Source: Fuscovulum sp. (lineage in GTDB: Bacteria > Pseudomonadota > Alphaproteobacteria > Rhodobacterales > Rhodobacteraceae). From it: DNA of 64,000 nt. This document shows, in pieces, positions 44,881 through 53,789 of this stretch; position 1 is the stretch's first letter; the number at the start of each line of letters is the position of its first letter. The translations under genes and the position numbers were made by a program. The notes beneath the pieces are model-generated. The model saw only the letters and a program-made list of their open reading frames with translations. It searched no databases and had not been told where the DNA came from. Where the stretch lies: the NCBI GenBank assembly GCA_035192965.1, contig CP136571.1, positions 2,562,501 to 2,626,500 on the forward strand, written 5' to 3'.

Positions 44881-45960
44881 ATGGCAGTCATGAAAAGAAT
44901 ACTCGGGGCGACCACCGCACTTGTGGTGGGAACGCTGTCGGCACAGGCAGGCGGGATCGAACGGACAGGTTTCAATCCGGCGTTTCTGTTCGAAAACGGC
45001 AACTACTTTGAAGTGGCCTTCGGATCGGTTTCGCCAAGCGTTTCCGGCGTTGCCTTTGGGGTAAGCTCGGGCGATATGGCGTCCAGCTACAACACGATTT
45101 CAGGGTCGGTGAAGTACCAACTTACCGACGAATTCGCGATCGGTGTGGTCGTTGACCAGCCGGTCGGCGTGGACGTGGCCTATCCGGGCGGCACGGGGTA
45201 TTTCTTCAACACCTCCAGCGCGACGGTCAATTCCCTGCAACTCAGCGTGCTGGGTCACTATCGCTTTTCGCCGAACGTCAGCGCCTATGCAGGTGTGCGG
45301 GCCGTGCGGACGGACGGCATAGTTGACAACGTAAACTTGGGCATTCCGACGGGAGGCCTGCCAACCTATGATATGACCACTTCCACCGAGGTAGACTACG
45401 GGTATGTCGTTGGCGTCGCCTACGAGCGGCCTGACATCGCACTTCGTGTGGCGCTATCATACATTTCCGAAGTAACACATGACTTCACTGCGACCGACAG
45501 CTTCGGTGCAGGTGCCGGATTTGCGACGACCATCCCGCAGGGTGTAAACCTCGATTTTCAAACTGGGGTTGCCGCAGATACGCTGGTTTTCGGCTCTATC
45601 CGCTGGCGTGACTGGTCCGAATTCACGATCGCACCGCGTGGGACGATCGCTCTGAGCACCAACAACAAAGATACGGTGTCCTACTCGCTCGGCGTAGGCC
45701 GCAAATTCAGCGATACCTTCTCCGGCCTTGCTTCTGTCGGGTATGAACCTGCCGGTGGTGGTGAAGTTGGCAACCTGGGCCCGACCGATGGGTACAGAAG
45801 TCTGACGCTGGCTGGTATCTACACCGCCCCGACCGGCATGAAGGTGACTGTCGGCGCAAGCTATGGCTGGGTTGGTGATGCAACGACATCGGGCATCGGC
45901 GGCCGGTTTACCGACAACAACTTTATCGGCATCGGCGTGCGGGTCGGCTACTCGTTCTGA
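44881..45960 (+). CDS. FadL/OMPP1-type outer-membrane transport protein
   Basis: The 359-residue protein starts with a signal peptide ending SAQAGG, followed by 'IERTGFNPAFLFENGNYFE', the conserved N-terminal plug region of FadL-type porins. The rest is a beta barrel ending in VGYSF, with a terminal Phe. FadL proteins take up long-chain fatty acids or aromatic hydrocarbons across the outer membrane. Base composition is somewhat less GC-rich than the neighbours, with more ATA/AAC codons, perhaps from barrel selection. The ATG at 44881 follows GGGAGGAGTAAC. A strong terminator follows. Confidence 0.87.
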   Translation: MAVMKRILGATTALVVGTLSAQAGGIERTGFNPAFLFENGNYFEVAFGSVSPSVSGVAFGVSSGDMASSYNTISGSVKYQLTDEFAIGVVVDQPVGVDVAYPGGTGYFFNTSSATVNSLQLSVLGHYRFSPNVSAYAGVRAVRTDGIVDNVNLGIPTGGLPTYDMTTSTEVDYGYVVGVAYERPDIALRVALSYISEVTHDFTATDSFGAGAGFATTIPQGVNLDFQTGVAADTLVFGSIRWRDWSEFTIAPRGTIALSTNNKDTVSYSLGVGRKFSDTFSGLASVGYEPAGGGEVGNLGPTDGYRSLTLAGIYTAPTGMKVTVGASYGWVGDATTSGIGGRFTDNNFIGIGVRVGYSF

Positions 45961-45980
45961 TCCCGTACAATCGTACGTAG

Positions 45981-46010
45981 AAGGCCCCGCCCACAGCGGG
46001 GCCTTTGTCA
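45981..46010 (+). terminator. Rho-independent terminator after the FadL-type gene
   Basis: AAGGCCCCGC (45981-45990) pairs perfectly with GCGGGGCCTT (45996-46005) around a CCACA loop, followed by TTTGTCATTTT. It lies 20 bases after the stop codon. Confidence 0.85.
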
Positions 46011-46073
46011 TTTTCCGCGTGAAATCCGGGGCCTTGGGCGCTATCAGGCAGTTGGGCGGTTGGGGAGCAGAAC

Positions 46074-46958
46074 ATGATCTATGCAAGCGGCGCAGAGTTT
46101 CGCGCGGCGCGGGACAAGCGGGTTTTGCTGTTTGGCATGTCCGGCCTTGGCAAAACGCATCTGGCCAACATGCTGCGCGATGCGCCCGAACAACAAGGCG
46201 GCGGGTGGTTCCATTACTCGGTCGATTACCGCATCGGTACGCGCTACATGGGCGAGTATATCGCCGACAATTTCAAGCGTGAGGCGATGAAGGTTCCGCT
46301 GCTGCGGGAACTGCTGATGACGGATAGCGTCTTTATCGCCTCCAACATCACCTTCAACAATCTTGCCCCCCTGTCCACCTATCTGGGCAAGCCCGGCGAT
46401 CCGGCACGCGGCGGCGTGGCCTTTGGCGAGTATTGCAAGCGGCAAGATCAGCACCGCGAAGCCGAAATTGCAGCACTGCTGGACACGCCGCGATTCATCG
46501 AACGGGCGCGCGAGATTTATGGGTACGCAAATTTCGTCTGTGACAGCGGGGGGTCGATCTGCGAAGTGGTGGATGCCGCCGATCCGGGCGATCCGGTGAT
46601 GCGGGCGCTGGCGGATAACCTGCTGCTCGTCTGGATCAAGGGATCCGAGGCGCATCGCGATGAACTGATCCGCCGTTTCGACCGGGCGCCGAAGCCGATC
46701 TATTACCAGCCGGATTTCCTTGCCACGCTCTGGGCCGAATACCTGGCACAGGAAGGAAAGCCCGAGGATCAGGTAGATCCCGATGCCTTCTTGCGCTTTG
46801 GCTATGCGCGCATCCTGAACCATCGGCAGCCACGCTATGCCGCGATGGCGGAATGGGGCGTGACGGTCACCGCCGAAGAAGTGGCGCAGGTGCGCAATCC
46901 CGGCGATTTCCACGATCTGATTTCCCGGGCGCTTGATCGCCGCGCGGCGGCGGCATAG
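46074..46958 (+). CDS. Uncharacterised P-loop ATPase of Rhodobacteraceae type
   Basis: The 294-residue protein has a clear Walker A at residues 21-28 (GMSGLGKT), preceded by KRVLLF. After the P-loop comes '[31 protein letters not shown]', a tyrosine-rich part typical of no family I know. Later segments are [14 protein letters not shown] and '[21 protein letters not shown]'. There is no signal peptide or membrane segment. The fold suggests a small-molecule kinase or nucleotide-binding protein. I recall homologues labelled only 'ATPase' in relatives. It follows the FadL-type terminator and stands 34 bases before metA, so the two may be co-transcribed. Confidence 0.75.
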   Translation: MIYASGAEFRAARDKRVLLFGMSGLGKTHLANMLRDAPEQQGGGWFHYSVDYRIGTRYMGEYIADNFKREAMKVPLLRELLMTDSVFIASNITFNNLAPLSTYLGKPGDPARGGVAFGEYCKRQDQHREAEIAALLDTPRFIERAREIYGYANFVCDSGGSICEVVDAADPGDPVMRALADNLLLVWIKGSEAHRDELIRRFDRAPKPIYYQPDFLATLWAEYLAQEGKPEDQVDPDAFLRFGYARILNHRQPRYAAMAEWGVTVTAEEVAQVRNPGDFHDLISRALDRRAAAA

Positions 46959-46992
46959 ATACGCCGCCTGTCCGAACCGAAGAGTTTACCCG

Positions 46993-47910
46993 ATGCCCAT
47001 CACCTTGCCCGAAACCCTGCCGGCCTATGACGTGCTTCGCAATGAAGGCGTCATGGTTATGTCGCCCGAACGGGCGGCACGGCAGGACATCCGCCCGCTG
47101 CGGATCGGGCTGTTGAACCTTATGCCGAAGAAAATCCAGACGGAGAACCAGTTCGCCCGTCTGATCGGCGCGACGCCGTTGCAGATCGACCTGCAGCTGA
47201 TCCGGATGACCGAGCATCAGACGCGCAATACAGCCGCCGAGCATATGGAAACCTTCTATCGCCCATTTCAGGAGGTGAAAGAAGAAAAGTTCGACGGTCT
47301 GATCATCACAGGCGCGCCCATCGAACACCTGCCGTTCGAGGAGGTGACCTATTGGGATGAGCTGTGCGAGGTCTTTGACTGGACGCAAACCCATGTGCAG
47401 AGCACCTTTGGCGTGTGCTGGGGTGGCATGGCGATGATCAATCATCTTCATGGCGTGCAAAAGCACATGCTGCCGAGAAAGGCCTTTGGCTGCTTTCGCC
47501 ACCGCAACCTTGCGCCCACATCACCGTTTCTGCGCGGGTTTTCCGATGATTTCGTCATCCCCGTCAGCCGCTGGACGGAAATGCGCCAAAGCGAGATCGA
47601 CAGCAAGCCGGGCCTGCGCACCCTGCTCGGGTCCGAGGAAGTGGGCCCCTGTCTGGTTGAGGATGCGGCGCATCGGGCGCTCTATATCTTCAACCATTTC
47701 GAATATGACAGCGAAACGCTGAAGCAGGAATATGACCGCGACATTGCCAATGGCACCGCGATCAATGTGCCGCTGAACTATTATCCCGATGACGATCCCG
47801 CGATGCCACCGCTCAATCGCTGGAGAAGCCACGCGCACCTGCTATATGGCAACTGGATTAACGAGATTTACCAGTCCACGCCCTATGAGATTGCTGAAAT
47901 TGGCACTTAG
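46993..47910 (+). CDS. metA: Homoserine O-acyltransferase MetA (predicted acetyl-CoA specific)
   Basis: The 305-residue enzyme activates homoserine in methionine synthesis. It shows '[24 protein letters not shown]', catalytic Cys142 in FGVCWGG and the His-x-Glu pair in NHFEYD. Position 111 is Glu ([13 protein letters not shown]). In this family Glu111 goes with acetyl-CoA use and Gly with succinyl-CoA, so the product is probably O-acetylhomoserine. The ATG at 46993 begins the family N-terminus '[12 protein letters not shown]'. Only 34 bases separate it from the ATPase gene, leaving no room for a SAM riboswitch. The next gene overlaps its 3' end by 26 bases. Confidence 0.95.
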   Translation: MPITLPETLPAYDVLRNEGVMVMSPERAARQDIRPLRIGLLNLMPKKIQTENQFARLIGATPLQIDLQLIRMTEHQTRNTAAEHMETFYRPFQEVKEEKFDGLIITGAPIEHLPFEEVTYWDELCEVFDWTQTHVQSTFGVCWGGMAMINHLHGVQKHMLPRKAFGCFRHRNLAPTSPFLRGFSDDFVIPVSRWTEMRQSEIDSKPGLRTLLGSEEVGPCLVEDAAHRALYIFNHFEYDSETLKQEYDRDIANGTAINVPLNYYPDDDPAMPPLNRWRSHAHLLYGNWINEIYQSTPYEIAEIGT

Positions 47911-48850
47911 TCTGATCCTTGCAGCCACCGCCATCGGCGGCTGCGCCGTGTTGACAGACCGACGGGCGACAGAGCGTGAACAGGCGGCAGAAACGGCCTT
48001 TCCCCCGACAGGACAGTTGTTGAAGGTGGAGGGAAAAACGGTTCATGCCCATGTGCAGGGCAGCGGGCCGGATCTGGTGCTGATCCACGGGGCAAGTGGC
48101 AGTACGCGGGATTTCACCTTTGATCTGGTGGATCGGCTGGCACAGGATTACCGCGTCATCGCCTTTGACAGGCCGGGTCTGGGTTGGACCGATGATCTGG
48201 GCACGCAGGGCATCAGCCCGATGGAACAGGCGCGGCTGTTGCAGGCGGCAGCGGATCAACTGGGCGTGCGGCGGCCCATCGTGATGGGCCACTCCTATGG
48301 CGGATCCGTCGCAATGGCCTGGGGGTTGACCGATACGCCCGATGTGGCAGCGCTGGTGATCGTGTCCGGGGCAACGATGCCGTGGCCGGGCGGCCTTGGC
48401 CCGTTCTATGCCGTCACCGGCACGCGGCTGGGTGGGGCGACACTTGTACCTGCGATCACGGCCTTTGTTCCGCCGGAACGGGCAGAGGCTGTTGTCGATG
48501 GCATCTTTGCCCCCGGACCCGCACCCGCGGGTTATGCCGACTATGTTGGCGTGGGGCTGAGCATGCGGCGACACAGCCTGCGCGCCAATGGGCGGCAAGT
48601 TTGGGGGTTGAAGCCTTATGTCACGCGGATGGCCGAAGAATACCCCAAGCTGAACTTGCCGGTCGAGATTCTGCATGGCACCGCCGACACGACTGTGCCG
48701 GCCGATATCCACGCCATCCCCCTGTCCCGTCTGCTGCCGGATGCGCAGCTGACGCTGTTGCCCGATGTCGCGCATATGCCGCATCACACGAACCCGGAGG
48801 CGGTGATCGACGCCATCCACCGCGCTGCCACCCGCGCCGGATTGCGCTGA
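47885..48850 (+). CDS. Lipoprotein alpha/beta hydrolase
   Basis: The 321-residue protein begins with a lipoprotein signal and lipobox (ATAIGGC, cysteine near residue 20). It has an alpha/beta-hydrolase core: [14 protein letters not shown], nucleophile Ser in [13 protein letters not shown], Asp in GTADTTVP and His in DVAHMPHH. Esterase, epoxide hydrolase or haloperoxidase-like activities are all possible. The ATG at 47885 lies inside the end of metA, overlapping by 26 bases in another frame, which implies translational coupling. Confidence 0.85.
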   Translation: MRLLKLALSLILAATAIGGCAVLTDRRATEREQAAETAFPPTGQLLKVEGKTVHAHVQGSGPDLVLIHGASGSTRDFTFDLVDRLAQDYRVIAFDRPGLGWTDDLGTQGISPMEQARLLQAAADQLGVRRPIVMGHSYGGSVAMAWGLTDTPDVAALVIVSGATMPWPGGLGPFYAVTGTRLGGATLVPAITAFVPPERAEAVVDGIFAPGPAPAGYADYVGVGLSMRRHSLRANGRQVWGLKPYVTRMAEEYPKLNLPVEILHGTADTTVPADIHAIPLSRLLPDAQLTLLPDVAHMPHHTNPEAVIDAIHRAATRAGLR

Positions 48851-48895
48851 CCGCGCCTATCGCCATACTGGCGCGACAGTTTTTGCGAGGATGCG

Positions 48896-49771
48896 ATGAC
48901 AGACCTGCCCTTTGATGGTGCGATCACCCAGTTCTTCCTGAAAAAAGCCCCCAAGGACATCCGCAAGGCCATCAAAGATGCCGGGAAGGATGACATCCTG
49001 ACCCCCGGCTATCCCTATGCCGAAGAGATGAAGCGCAAGGACTATGACACGGTGATGGACGGGTTGCAGCGCCAGTTGGTGCGCATGCAGGCCGACATCA
49101 AGGCGACCGGCAAGCGCGTCGTGGTGATTTTTGAAGGCCGGGATGCCGCCGGAAAGGGTGGCTGCATCGGTGTGATGCGCGAAAACCTGAACCCGCGTGT
49201 GTGCAATGTGGTGGCGTTGGCAAAACCATCCGACCGTGAGGCCGCAAGCTGGTACTTCCAGCGCTATGTCGATTGGCTGCCCGCGGCAGGTGAAATGGTG
49301 ATGTTCGACCGCAGTTGGTACAATCGGGCGATGGTCGAGCATGTCTTTGGCTTTTGTACCCCCGCACAGCGCGAGACATTCTTCCGGCAACTGCCGGAGT
49401 TTGAACACATGTTGGTGGATGAGGGGATTGTTCTGGTCAAGCTGTGGCTGGAAGTGGGGCGGGCCGAACAGCTGCGCCGCTTTCTCGCGCGCGAACAGGA
49501 CCCACTGAAACAGTGGAAGCTATCGCCCATTGATATCGACGGGTTGGGCAAATGGGATGAATACTGCGCGGCAATCGACGACACGATGGAACGCAGTTGC
49601 TTTGACTTTGCCCCTTGGACGGTGATCCTGTCCGATGACAAGCGCCGCGCCCGGATTGCGGCAATTCAGACTGTACTGCGCGAGATCGATTTTGAGGGCA
49701 AGGATCCGGCGCTTGTCGGCACGCCGGACCCGGCCATTTGCGGCGGCCCTGCCCTGCGCCCCAAGGACTGA
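48896..49771 (+). CDS. ppk2: Polyphosphate kinase 2
   Basis: The 291-residue enzyme moves phosphate between polyphosphate and nucleotides. It shows Walker [13 protein letters not shown] (about residues 79-90), '[26 protein letters not shown]' and the Walker B region [19 protein letters not shown], with the lid arginines in '[21 protein letters not shown]'. The single-domain length fits class I PPK2, which favours GDP or ADP phosphorylation by polyphosphate. It lies 45 bases after the hydrolase and two bases before the TetR gene. Confidence 0.94.
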   Translation: MTDLPFDGAITQFFLKKAPKDIRKAIKDAGKDDILTPGYPYAEEMKRKDYDTVMDGLQRQLVRMQADIKATGKRVVVIFEGRDAAGKGGCIGVMRENLNPRVCNVVALAKPSDREAASWYFQRYVDWLPAAGEMVMFDRSWYNRAMVEHVFGFCTPAQRETFFRQLPEFEHMLVDEGIVLVKLWLEVGRAEQLRRFLAREQDPLKQWKLSPIDIDGLGKWDEYCAAIDDTMERSCFDFAPWTVILSDDKRRARIAAIQTVLREIDFEGKDPALVGTPDPAICGGPALRPKD

Positions 49772-49772
49772 T

Positions 49773-50387
49773 ATGAAGCACGGCTATCACCACGGCAATC
49801 TGCGGCAGGCGTTGGTTGAAGGCGCGCTTGGCCTGATTGCCGAACGGGGGCCGACAGGTTTCACCCTGTCGGAGGCGGCGAAGCGGGCGGATGTGACGCC
49901 CGCCGCCGTCTATCGCCATTTCGCCGGGCGTGATGACCTGATCGCCGAGGTGGCGCGTCAGGGCTATGACATTTTCGCCGCGCTGATGGAGTTCGCCTAT
50001 AATGACGGGCAACCCACAGCTCTGGCCGCGTTCGAGGCGACGGGGCGCGCCTATCTGGCCTTTGCGCGCAAATATCCCGGTCATTACATGGCGATGTTCG
50101 AAAGCGGGCTTTCGTTCAATGCCCATCCCGATCTGGCACTGGTGGCGGGAAAGGCACGTGCAGTGCTGGAGAAAGCTGCCGAAAAGCTGTCGGAACAGAT
50201 GCCGCCGGATCGCCGCCCGCCGGCGACGATGTTTTCGGCCCATGTCTGGGCCATGAGCCATGGCGTGGTGGAACTTTATATGCGCGGCGCACCGGGGGCG
50301 AAATCGCCCTTCACACCCGAAGACCTGCTGGAAGCCGGGATCGGTGTCTATCTGCGCGGGCTTGGGTTGCTGCCGCCGGATTGCTGA
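49773..50387 (+). CDS. TetR/AcrR-family regulator
   Basis: The 204-residue protein has the TetR DNA-binding start YHHGNLRQALVEGALGLI, and then the helix-turn-helix 'TLSEAAKRADVTPAAVYRHFAGRDDLIAEVA' (about residues 29-60). The C-terminal ligand domain resembles the TetR_C_33/WHG type. It starts two bases after ppk2 and may be co-transcribed with it, but its target is not evident. It is convergent with the PotA-type gene. Confidence 0.87.
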   Translation: MKHGYHHGNLRQALVEGALGLIAERGPTGFTLSEAAKRADVTPAAVYRHFAGRDDLIAEVARQGYDIFAALMEFAYNDGQPTALAAFEATGRAYLAFARKYPGHYMAMFESGLSFNAHPDLALVAGKARAVLEKAAEKLSEQMPPDRRPPATMFSAHVWAMSHGVVELYMRGAPGAKSPFTPEDLLEAGIGVYLRGLGLLPPDC

Positions 50388-50406
50388 TGCAGGTCCGGCA
50401 GCGGCC

Positions 50407-51504
50407 TTAGCGGAACATCACCAGCGCGCCGGGCGACCAACCCACGCGGGCGCGGGCGCCGCGGTCCAGCACCGGACGGCCAAAGACGTTGCGCATGGAG
50501 ATGCGAACGTTGACATCCGATCCGTCGATCCGCACGTCGTAATAGGTCATGTCGCCGAAATAGACGACCTCTTCGATCGTTGCCATGCTTTCACGATCCG
50601 AGGCCGCGCTGCCTTCATAGAGGATCGTCAGGGTTTCGGGGCGGAAACCCACCGCTGCACCATCAGCCGCGGCGCCCCCGCTCATGACCTGGCTTGCATC
50701 CAGCTGGATGCGGCCAAAACCGGCGGACTCAACCTCGACCGTATTGCCATTCTCGGACAGGACCTTGGCAGGCAAGAAGTTCATCGTTCCGATGAAATCG
50801 GCCACCTTGCGGCTGTTCGGGCGACGATAGAGCGTTTCGGGATCGGCAAGCTGGGCGATCTCTCCCTCAAACATCACGGCGATCCGGTCAGACATGACCA
50901 GCGCCTCTTCCTGGTCATGTGTCACGAGGATGAAGGTGATGCCCACCTGCCGTTGCAGGCGGATCAGTTCCACTTGCATCTGTTCGCGCATCTTCTTGTC
51001 CAGCGCGGAAAGCGGTTCGTCTAGCAGCAGGACCTTGGGCTTCAGGATCAGCGCGCGGGCCAGTGCCACGCGCTGCCGTTGCCCGCCTGACAGCGCATGC
51101 GCAGCCCGCTTGCCATAGCCTTTCAAACCCACCATTTCGAGCGCTTCGAGAACGGCCTTGGCCTTGTCCTCCTTGGACCGCGTGTCACGGCGCAGGCCGA
51201 ACCCGACGTTTTCTTCCACGCTCAGATGCGGGAAGATGGCGTAGGATTGGAACACCATGTTGGTGGGCCGCTTGTTAGCCGGCACATCGGCCATGTCGCG
51301 CCCGTCGATCAGCACGGCACCCGAGGAGATATCCTCGAACCCCGCAATCGTGCGCAGAAGCGTGGTCTTGCCACAGCCCGATGGACCCAGCAGCGAGAAG
51401 AACTCTCCCGGGCGGATGGTGGCGGTGATCCCACGCAGGGCGTGGTAGTCGCCATAGTATTTGTGAACGTCCCGGAACTCGATCATGGCGTCGTTGGTGG
51501 TCAC
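50407..51504 (-). CDS. Polyamine-type ABC importer, ATP-binding protein (PotA-like)
   Basis: The 365-residue ATPase has Walker A GPSGCGKTTLLR, signature LSGGQRQRVALARAL, Walker B VLLLDEPLSALD and H-loop LVTHDQEEAL. A C-terminal TOBE regulatory domain follows ('VGFRPETL', 'VRISMRNVFGRPVLDRG'). This layout is typical of spermidine/putrescine importers and their relatives for amino acids or iron. It is the last gene of a three-gene unit with two permeases, overlapping the second by four bases. No substrate-binding protein gene is next to it. Confidence 0.9.
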   Translation of the reverse strand: MTTNDAMIEFRDVHKYYGDYHALRGITATIRPGEFFSLLGPSGCGKTTLLRTIAGFEDISSGAVLIDGRDMADVPANKRPTNMVFQSYAIFPHLSVEENVGFGLRRDTRSKEDKAKAVLEALEMVGLKGYGKRAAHALSGGQRQRVALARALILKPKVLLLDEPLSALDKKMREQMQVELIRLQRQVGITFILVTHDQEEALVMSDRIAVMFEGEIAQLADPETLYRRPNSRKVADFIGTMNFLPAKVLSENGNTVEVESAGFGRIQLDASQVMSGGAAADGAAVGFRPETLTILYEGSAASDRESMATIEEVVYFGDMTYYDVRIDGSDVNVRISMRNVFGRPVLDRGARARVGWSPGALVMFR

Positions 51505-52307
51505 AGGAAGCCTCCGGGATCCTTGCCGCCCGCCTTGGCGATGCCGCGGCGACGGAAATATTCAGCAGTTGCAAGCAGAGTGATGGACAGAAGGACGAGG
51601 ATCGTCCCCAGAGCCATGATCGCCGGAACCTTGGCCGGGAACCGGAACTGGCCGTAGATATAGACCGACAGCACGGTTTCGTTGCCACCAAGGAAATAGG
51701 CGATGATGAATTCGTCCAGGCTGATGGTGAAGCAGATCAGCAGGGATGAGATGATGCCCGGCATGACCAGCGGCAGGATGATCAGCCAGAAGGTCGACAG
51801 CGGCGTTTCCCCAAGGTCATAGGCAGCCTCTTCCAGCGAATTGTCGAGCGACTGGAAAGATGATGACAGGATCGCCACCGCAAACGGCGTGCAGATCAGG
51901 ACATGGCCCAGAATGATGGTGAAGATCGACAGATCGATCCCAATGGCAAGCAGCACCACCAGCATGGACATGGCGACGATCATTTCCGGCAGCACCAGCG
52001 GCAGCATGATCAGGCCCATGATCCCGGCCTTGGCCGGAAACACGAACCGGGTCGAGGCACGGGCCGCGAAAAGGCCCAGCGTGGTGGAAATCACCGCGAC
52101 CGAAATCGATATGATCGCCGAGTTGCGGACCGCGTTCCACAGCGTGGTATCGGCCCACATCTCTTTGAACCAGTTGGTCGTGAACCCCTGCAACGGAAAG
52201 GCGATGACCTTGCTGTCATTGAAGGCAAAGATCGGCAGCAGCACGATCGGAGCGTAAAGAAAGATCAGATACCCGATCGTGTAGGCGCGAAAACCGGGCG
52301 ACTTCAT
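51501..52307 (-). CDS. Polyamine-type ABC importer, permease (PotC-like)
   Basis: The 268-residue permease has six hydrophobic segments and the EAA loop 'LEEAAYDLGETPLSTFWLIILPLVMPGI'. The last segments read 'TISLDEFIIAYFLGGNETVLSVYIYGQ', as in PotC proteins. It forms the inner-membrane channel with the PotB-like protein. It overlaps the upstream permease and the downstream ATPase by four bases each. Confidence 0.9.
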   Translation of the reverse strand: MKSPGFRAYTIGYLIFLYAPIVLLPIFAFNDSKVIAFPLQGFTTNWFKEMWADTTLWNAVRNSAIISISVAVISTTLGLFAARASTRFVFPAKAGIMGLIMLPLVLPEMIVAMSMLVVLLAIGIDLSIFTIILGHVLICTPFAVAILSSSFQSLDNSLEEAAYDLGETPLSTFWLIILPLVMPGIISSLLICFTISLDEFIIAYFLGGNETVLSVYIYGQFRFPAKVPAIMALGTILVLLSITLLATAEYFRRRGIAKAGGKDPGGFL

Positions 52308-53179
52308 TTCGCACCTTTTAGGAAGCGTCGATTGAGCAAGAGGAATACAATGCTGACGATGGCCACCACCAGCATGGCCGAAACGGCGATGGCTGACCCA
52401 AGCTCGCGATTGTTCTGTTTCAAGAGCGTGCCTTCGATCCGGTTGGCGATCATCGGCAGCTTGCCCCCACCAATAAGGTCAGGCGTCACATAGTCGCCCA
52501 CCGTCGGGATGAACACGATCAGCACCGCCGCAATCACACCGGGCATCGACAGCGGCAGGGTCACGCGGATGAAGGTCATCAACTGGCTTTCGCCAAGGTC
52601 ACGGCCCGCCTCAAGGAAAGAGCGGTCGATCTTTTCCAGCGCAACGAAGATAGGCAGGATGGCGAAGGGCGCATAGGCATGGGCCAAAGTCATCACCAGT
52701 GCGGGGACGTTGTAGTTGATGGCCTGCAAAGGCTCGTCGATCAGGCCCAGTGACATGAGCCCCGAATTGATCACGCCGTTGTAGCCAAGGATCACCTTCC
52801 ACAGAAACACGCGGATCAGGTAGCTGGTCCAGAAAGGAATGGTGATCAGAAACAGCCACAGCGATTTGCGTTCCGGCTTTACGTAGAAGCTCACGAAATA
52901 AGCCACCGGATAGGCGAGCAACACCGTCACCAGCGTGACCGAGAAGGACACCGTCAGCGACCGCATGATCAAAAGCTGATTGATCCGGTCGGACCAGGCG
53001 GTGGCGTAATTGTCGAACCCGAAGCCGCCTTCGCGCAGCGACAGCGAGTAGACCAGCACTGTCACCAGCGGTGCCGCAAGCAGCAGAACCGCATAAATCA
53101 GCGTCGGACTGACAAGAAGCAGACCGCTTGCCGCCTCGGAGCGGCGCGCGCCGCTTTTTCCCGTACTGGTTGCCATCAT
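52304..53179 (-). CDS. Polyamine-type ABC importer, permease (PotB-like)
   Basis: The 291-residue permease has six membrane segments beginning 'GLLLVSPTLIYAVLLLAAPLVTVLVYSLSLREGG'. The EAA loop is 'FLEAGRDLGESQLMTFIRVTLPLSMPGV', followed by 'FIPTVGDYVTPDLIGGGKLPMIANRIEG', which is characteristic of PotB. It is the first gene of the potB-potC-potA-like unit. Two ATGs occur in a row at 53179, after a GGGGGC ribosome site. The usual PotD binding protein may be encoded elsewhere. Confidence 0.9.
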   Translation of the reverse strand: MMATSTGKSGARRSEAASGLLLVSPTLIYAVLLLAAPLVTVLVYSLSLREGGFGFDNYATAWSDRINQLLIMRSLTVSFSVTLVTVLLAYPVAYFVSFYVKPERKSLWLFLITIPFWTSYLIRVFLWKVILGYNGVINSGLMSLGLIDEPLQAINYNVPALVMTLAHAYAPFAILPIFVALEKIDRSFLEAGRDLGESQLMTFIRVTLPLSMPGVIAAVLIVFIPTVGDYVTPDLIGGGKLPMIANRIEGTLLKQNNRELGSAIAVSAMLVVAIVSIVFLLLNRRFLKGAK

Positions 53180-53327
53180 GCCCCCTGTTGGCACGTTCTA
53201 TCGGTCTTTGATCAAAACCTAGACGCAATCCAACCGGACGCGCAAGGGCCCACACCATGCAACAAGGCCGAAGCGATGAAAAGCATCGCAACGGCCTCAT
53301 TTTTCGGCAGGAAGCTGGGCGGGCGGT

Positions 53328-53597
53328 TCAGCCCGGGATCCGCTCGATCTGAATCGCACGCTTTTTGAGTTCGTCATAAAGCGTGGGGATCACGCGCAGG
53401 CTGCCCACGGCCACGCGCAGCGCATCGGTCAGCTTGCCATCGGCCGCCTGCCCTTCGACCCGCCACACCATACGGCGGGCGACGCCGTCATCATAAACGA
53501 TTTCGGTGCCGCCATTGCGCGAGGTGCGAATACCAAGGAAATCTGCGCCGCCATGCGGCGCATGAAAAAATGCCTGTTGTCCCATTTTCGGGTCCAT
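53328..53597 (-). CDS. Hypothetical protein, 89 aa
   Basis: The frame encodes 89 residues with a compact alpha/beta look: 'TEIVYDDGVARRMVWRVEG' followed by 'ALRVAVGSLRVIPTLYDELKKRAIQIERIPG'. There is no signal peptide, membrane segment or metal motif. I do not recognise it. A second in-frame ATG at 53585 is possible, and neither start has a strong ribosome site. It lies 148 bases upstream of the PotB-like gene on the same strand, so co-transcription is possible. Coding is likely from composition but not certain. Confidence 0.5.
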   Translation of the reverse strand: MDPKMGQQAFFHAPHGGADFLGIRTSRNGGTEIVYDDGVARRMVWRVEGQAADGKLTDALRVAVGSLRVIPTLYDELKKRAIQIERIPG

Positions 53598-53735
53598 TCG
53601 TTATTGTGCTGCTCTGAGACCCCGAAAGGGCCATGGCGCGGGCGATTGCGTCAACGCATCTTTACGTGAGATCGAAACAATCGCCCGAAAGCGCGCCCCG
53701 AACGCCACAGAATGGCCCTTGTAGCCCCGGATTGT

Positions 53736-53759
53736 GGCAATGCCCGCCCAAGCATTGCC
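53736..53759 (-). terminator. Inverted repeat downstream of the MocR gene
   Basis: GGCAATGC (53736-53743) pairs perfectly with GCATTGCC (53752-53759). It lies about 30 bases past the MocR stop but lacks a T-run on either strand, so its role as terminator is uncertain. I saw nothing else in the 192-base gap. Confidence 0.3.
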
Positions 53760-53789
53760 GCATTTCTGCCGCAATTGGCTTATGGCGGA

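Noticed and set aside
46959..46992. SAM-II riboswitch before metA
   Set aside because: Alphaproteobacterial metA genes often carry one, but only 34 bases separate metA from the preceding gene and no matching fold is visible.
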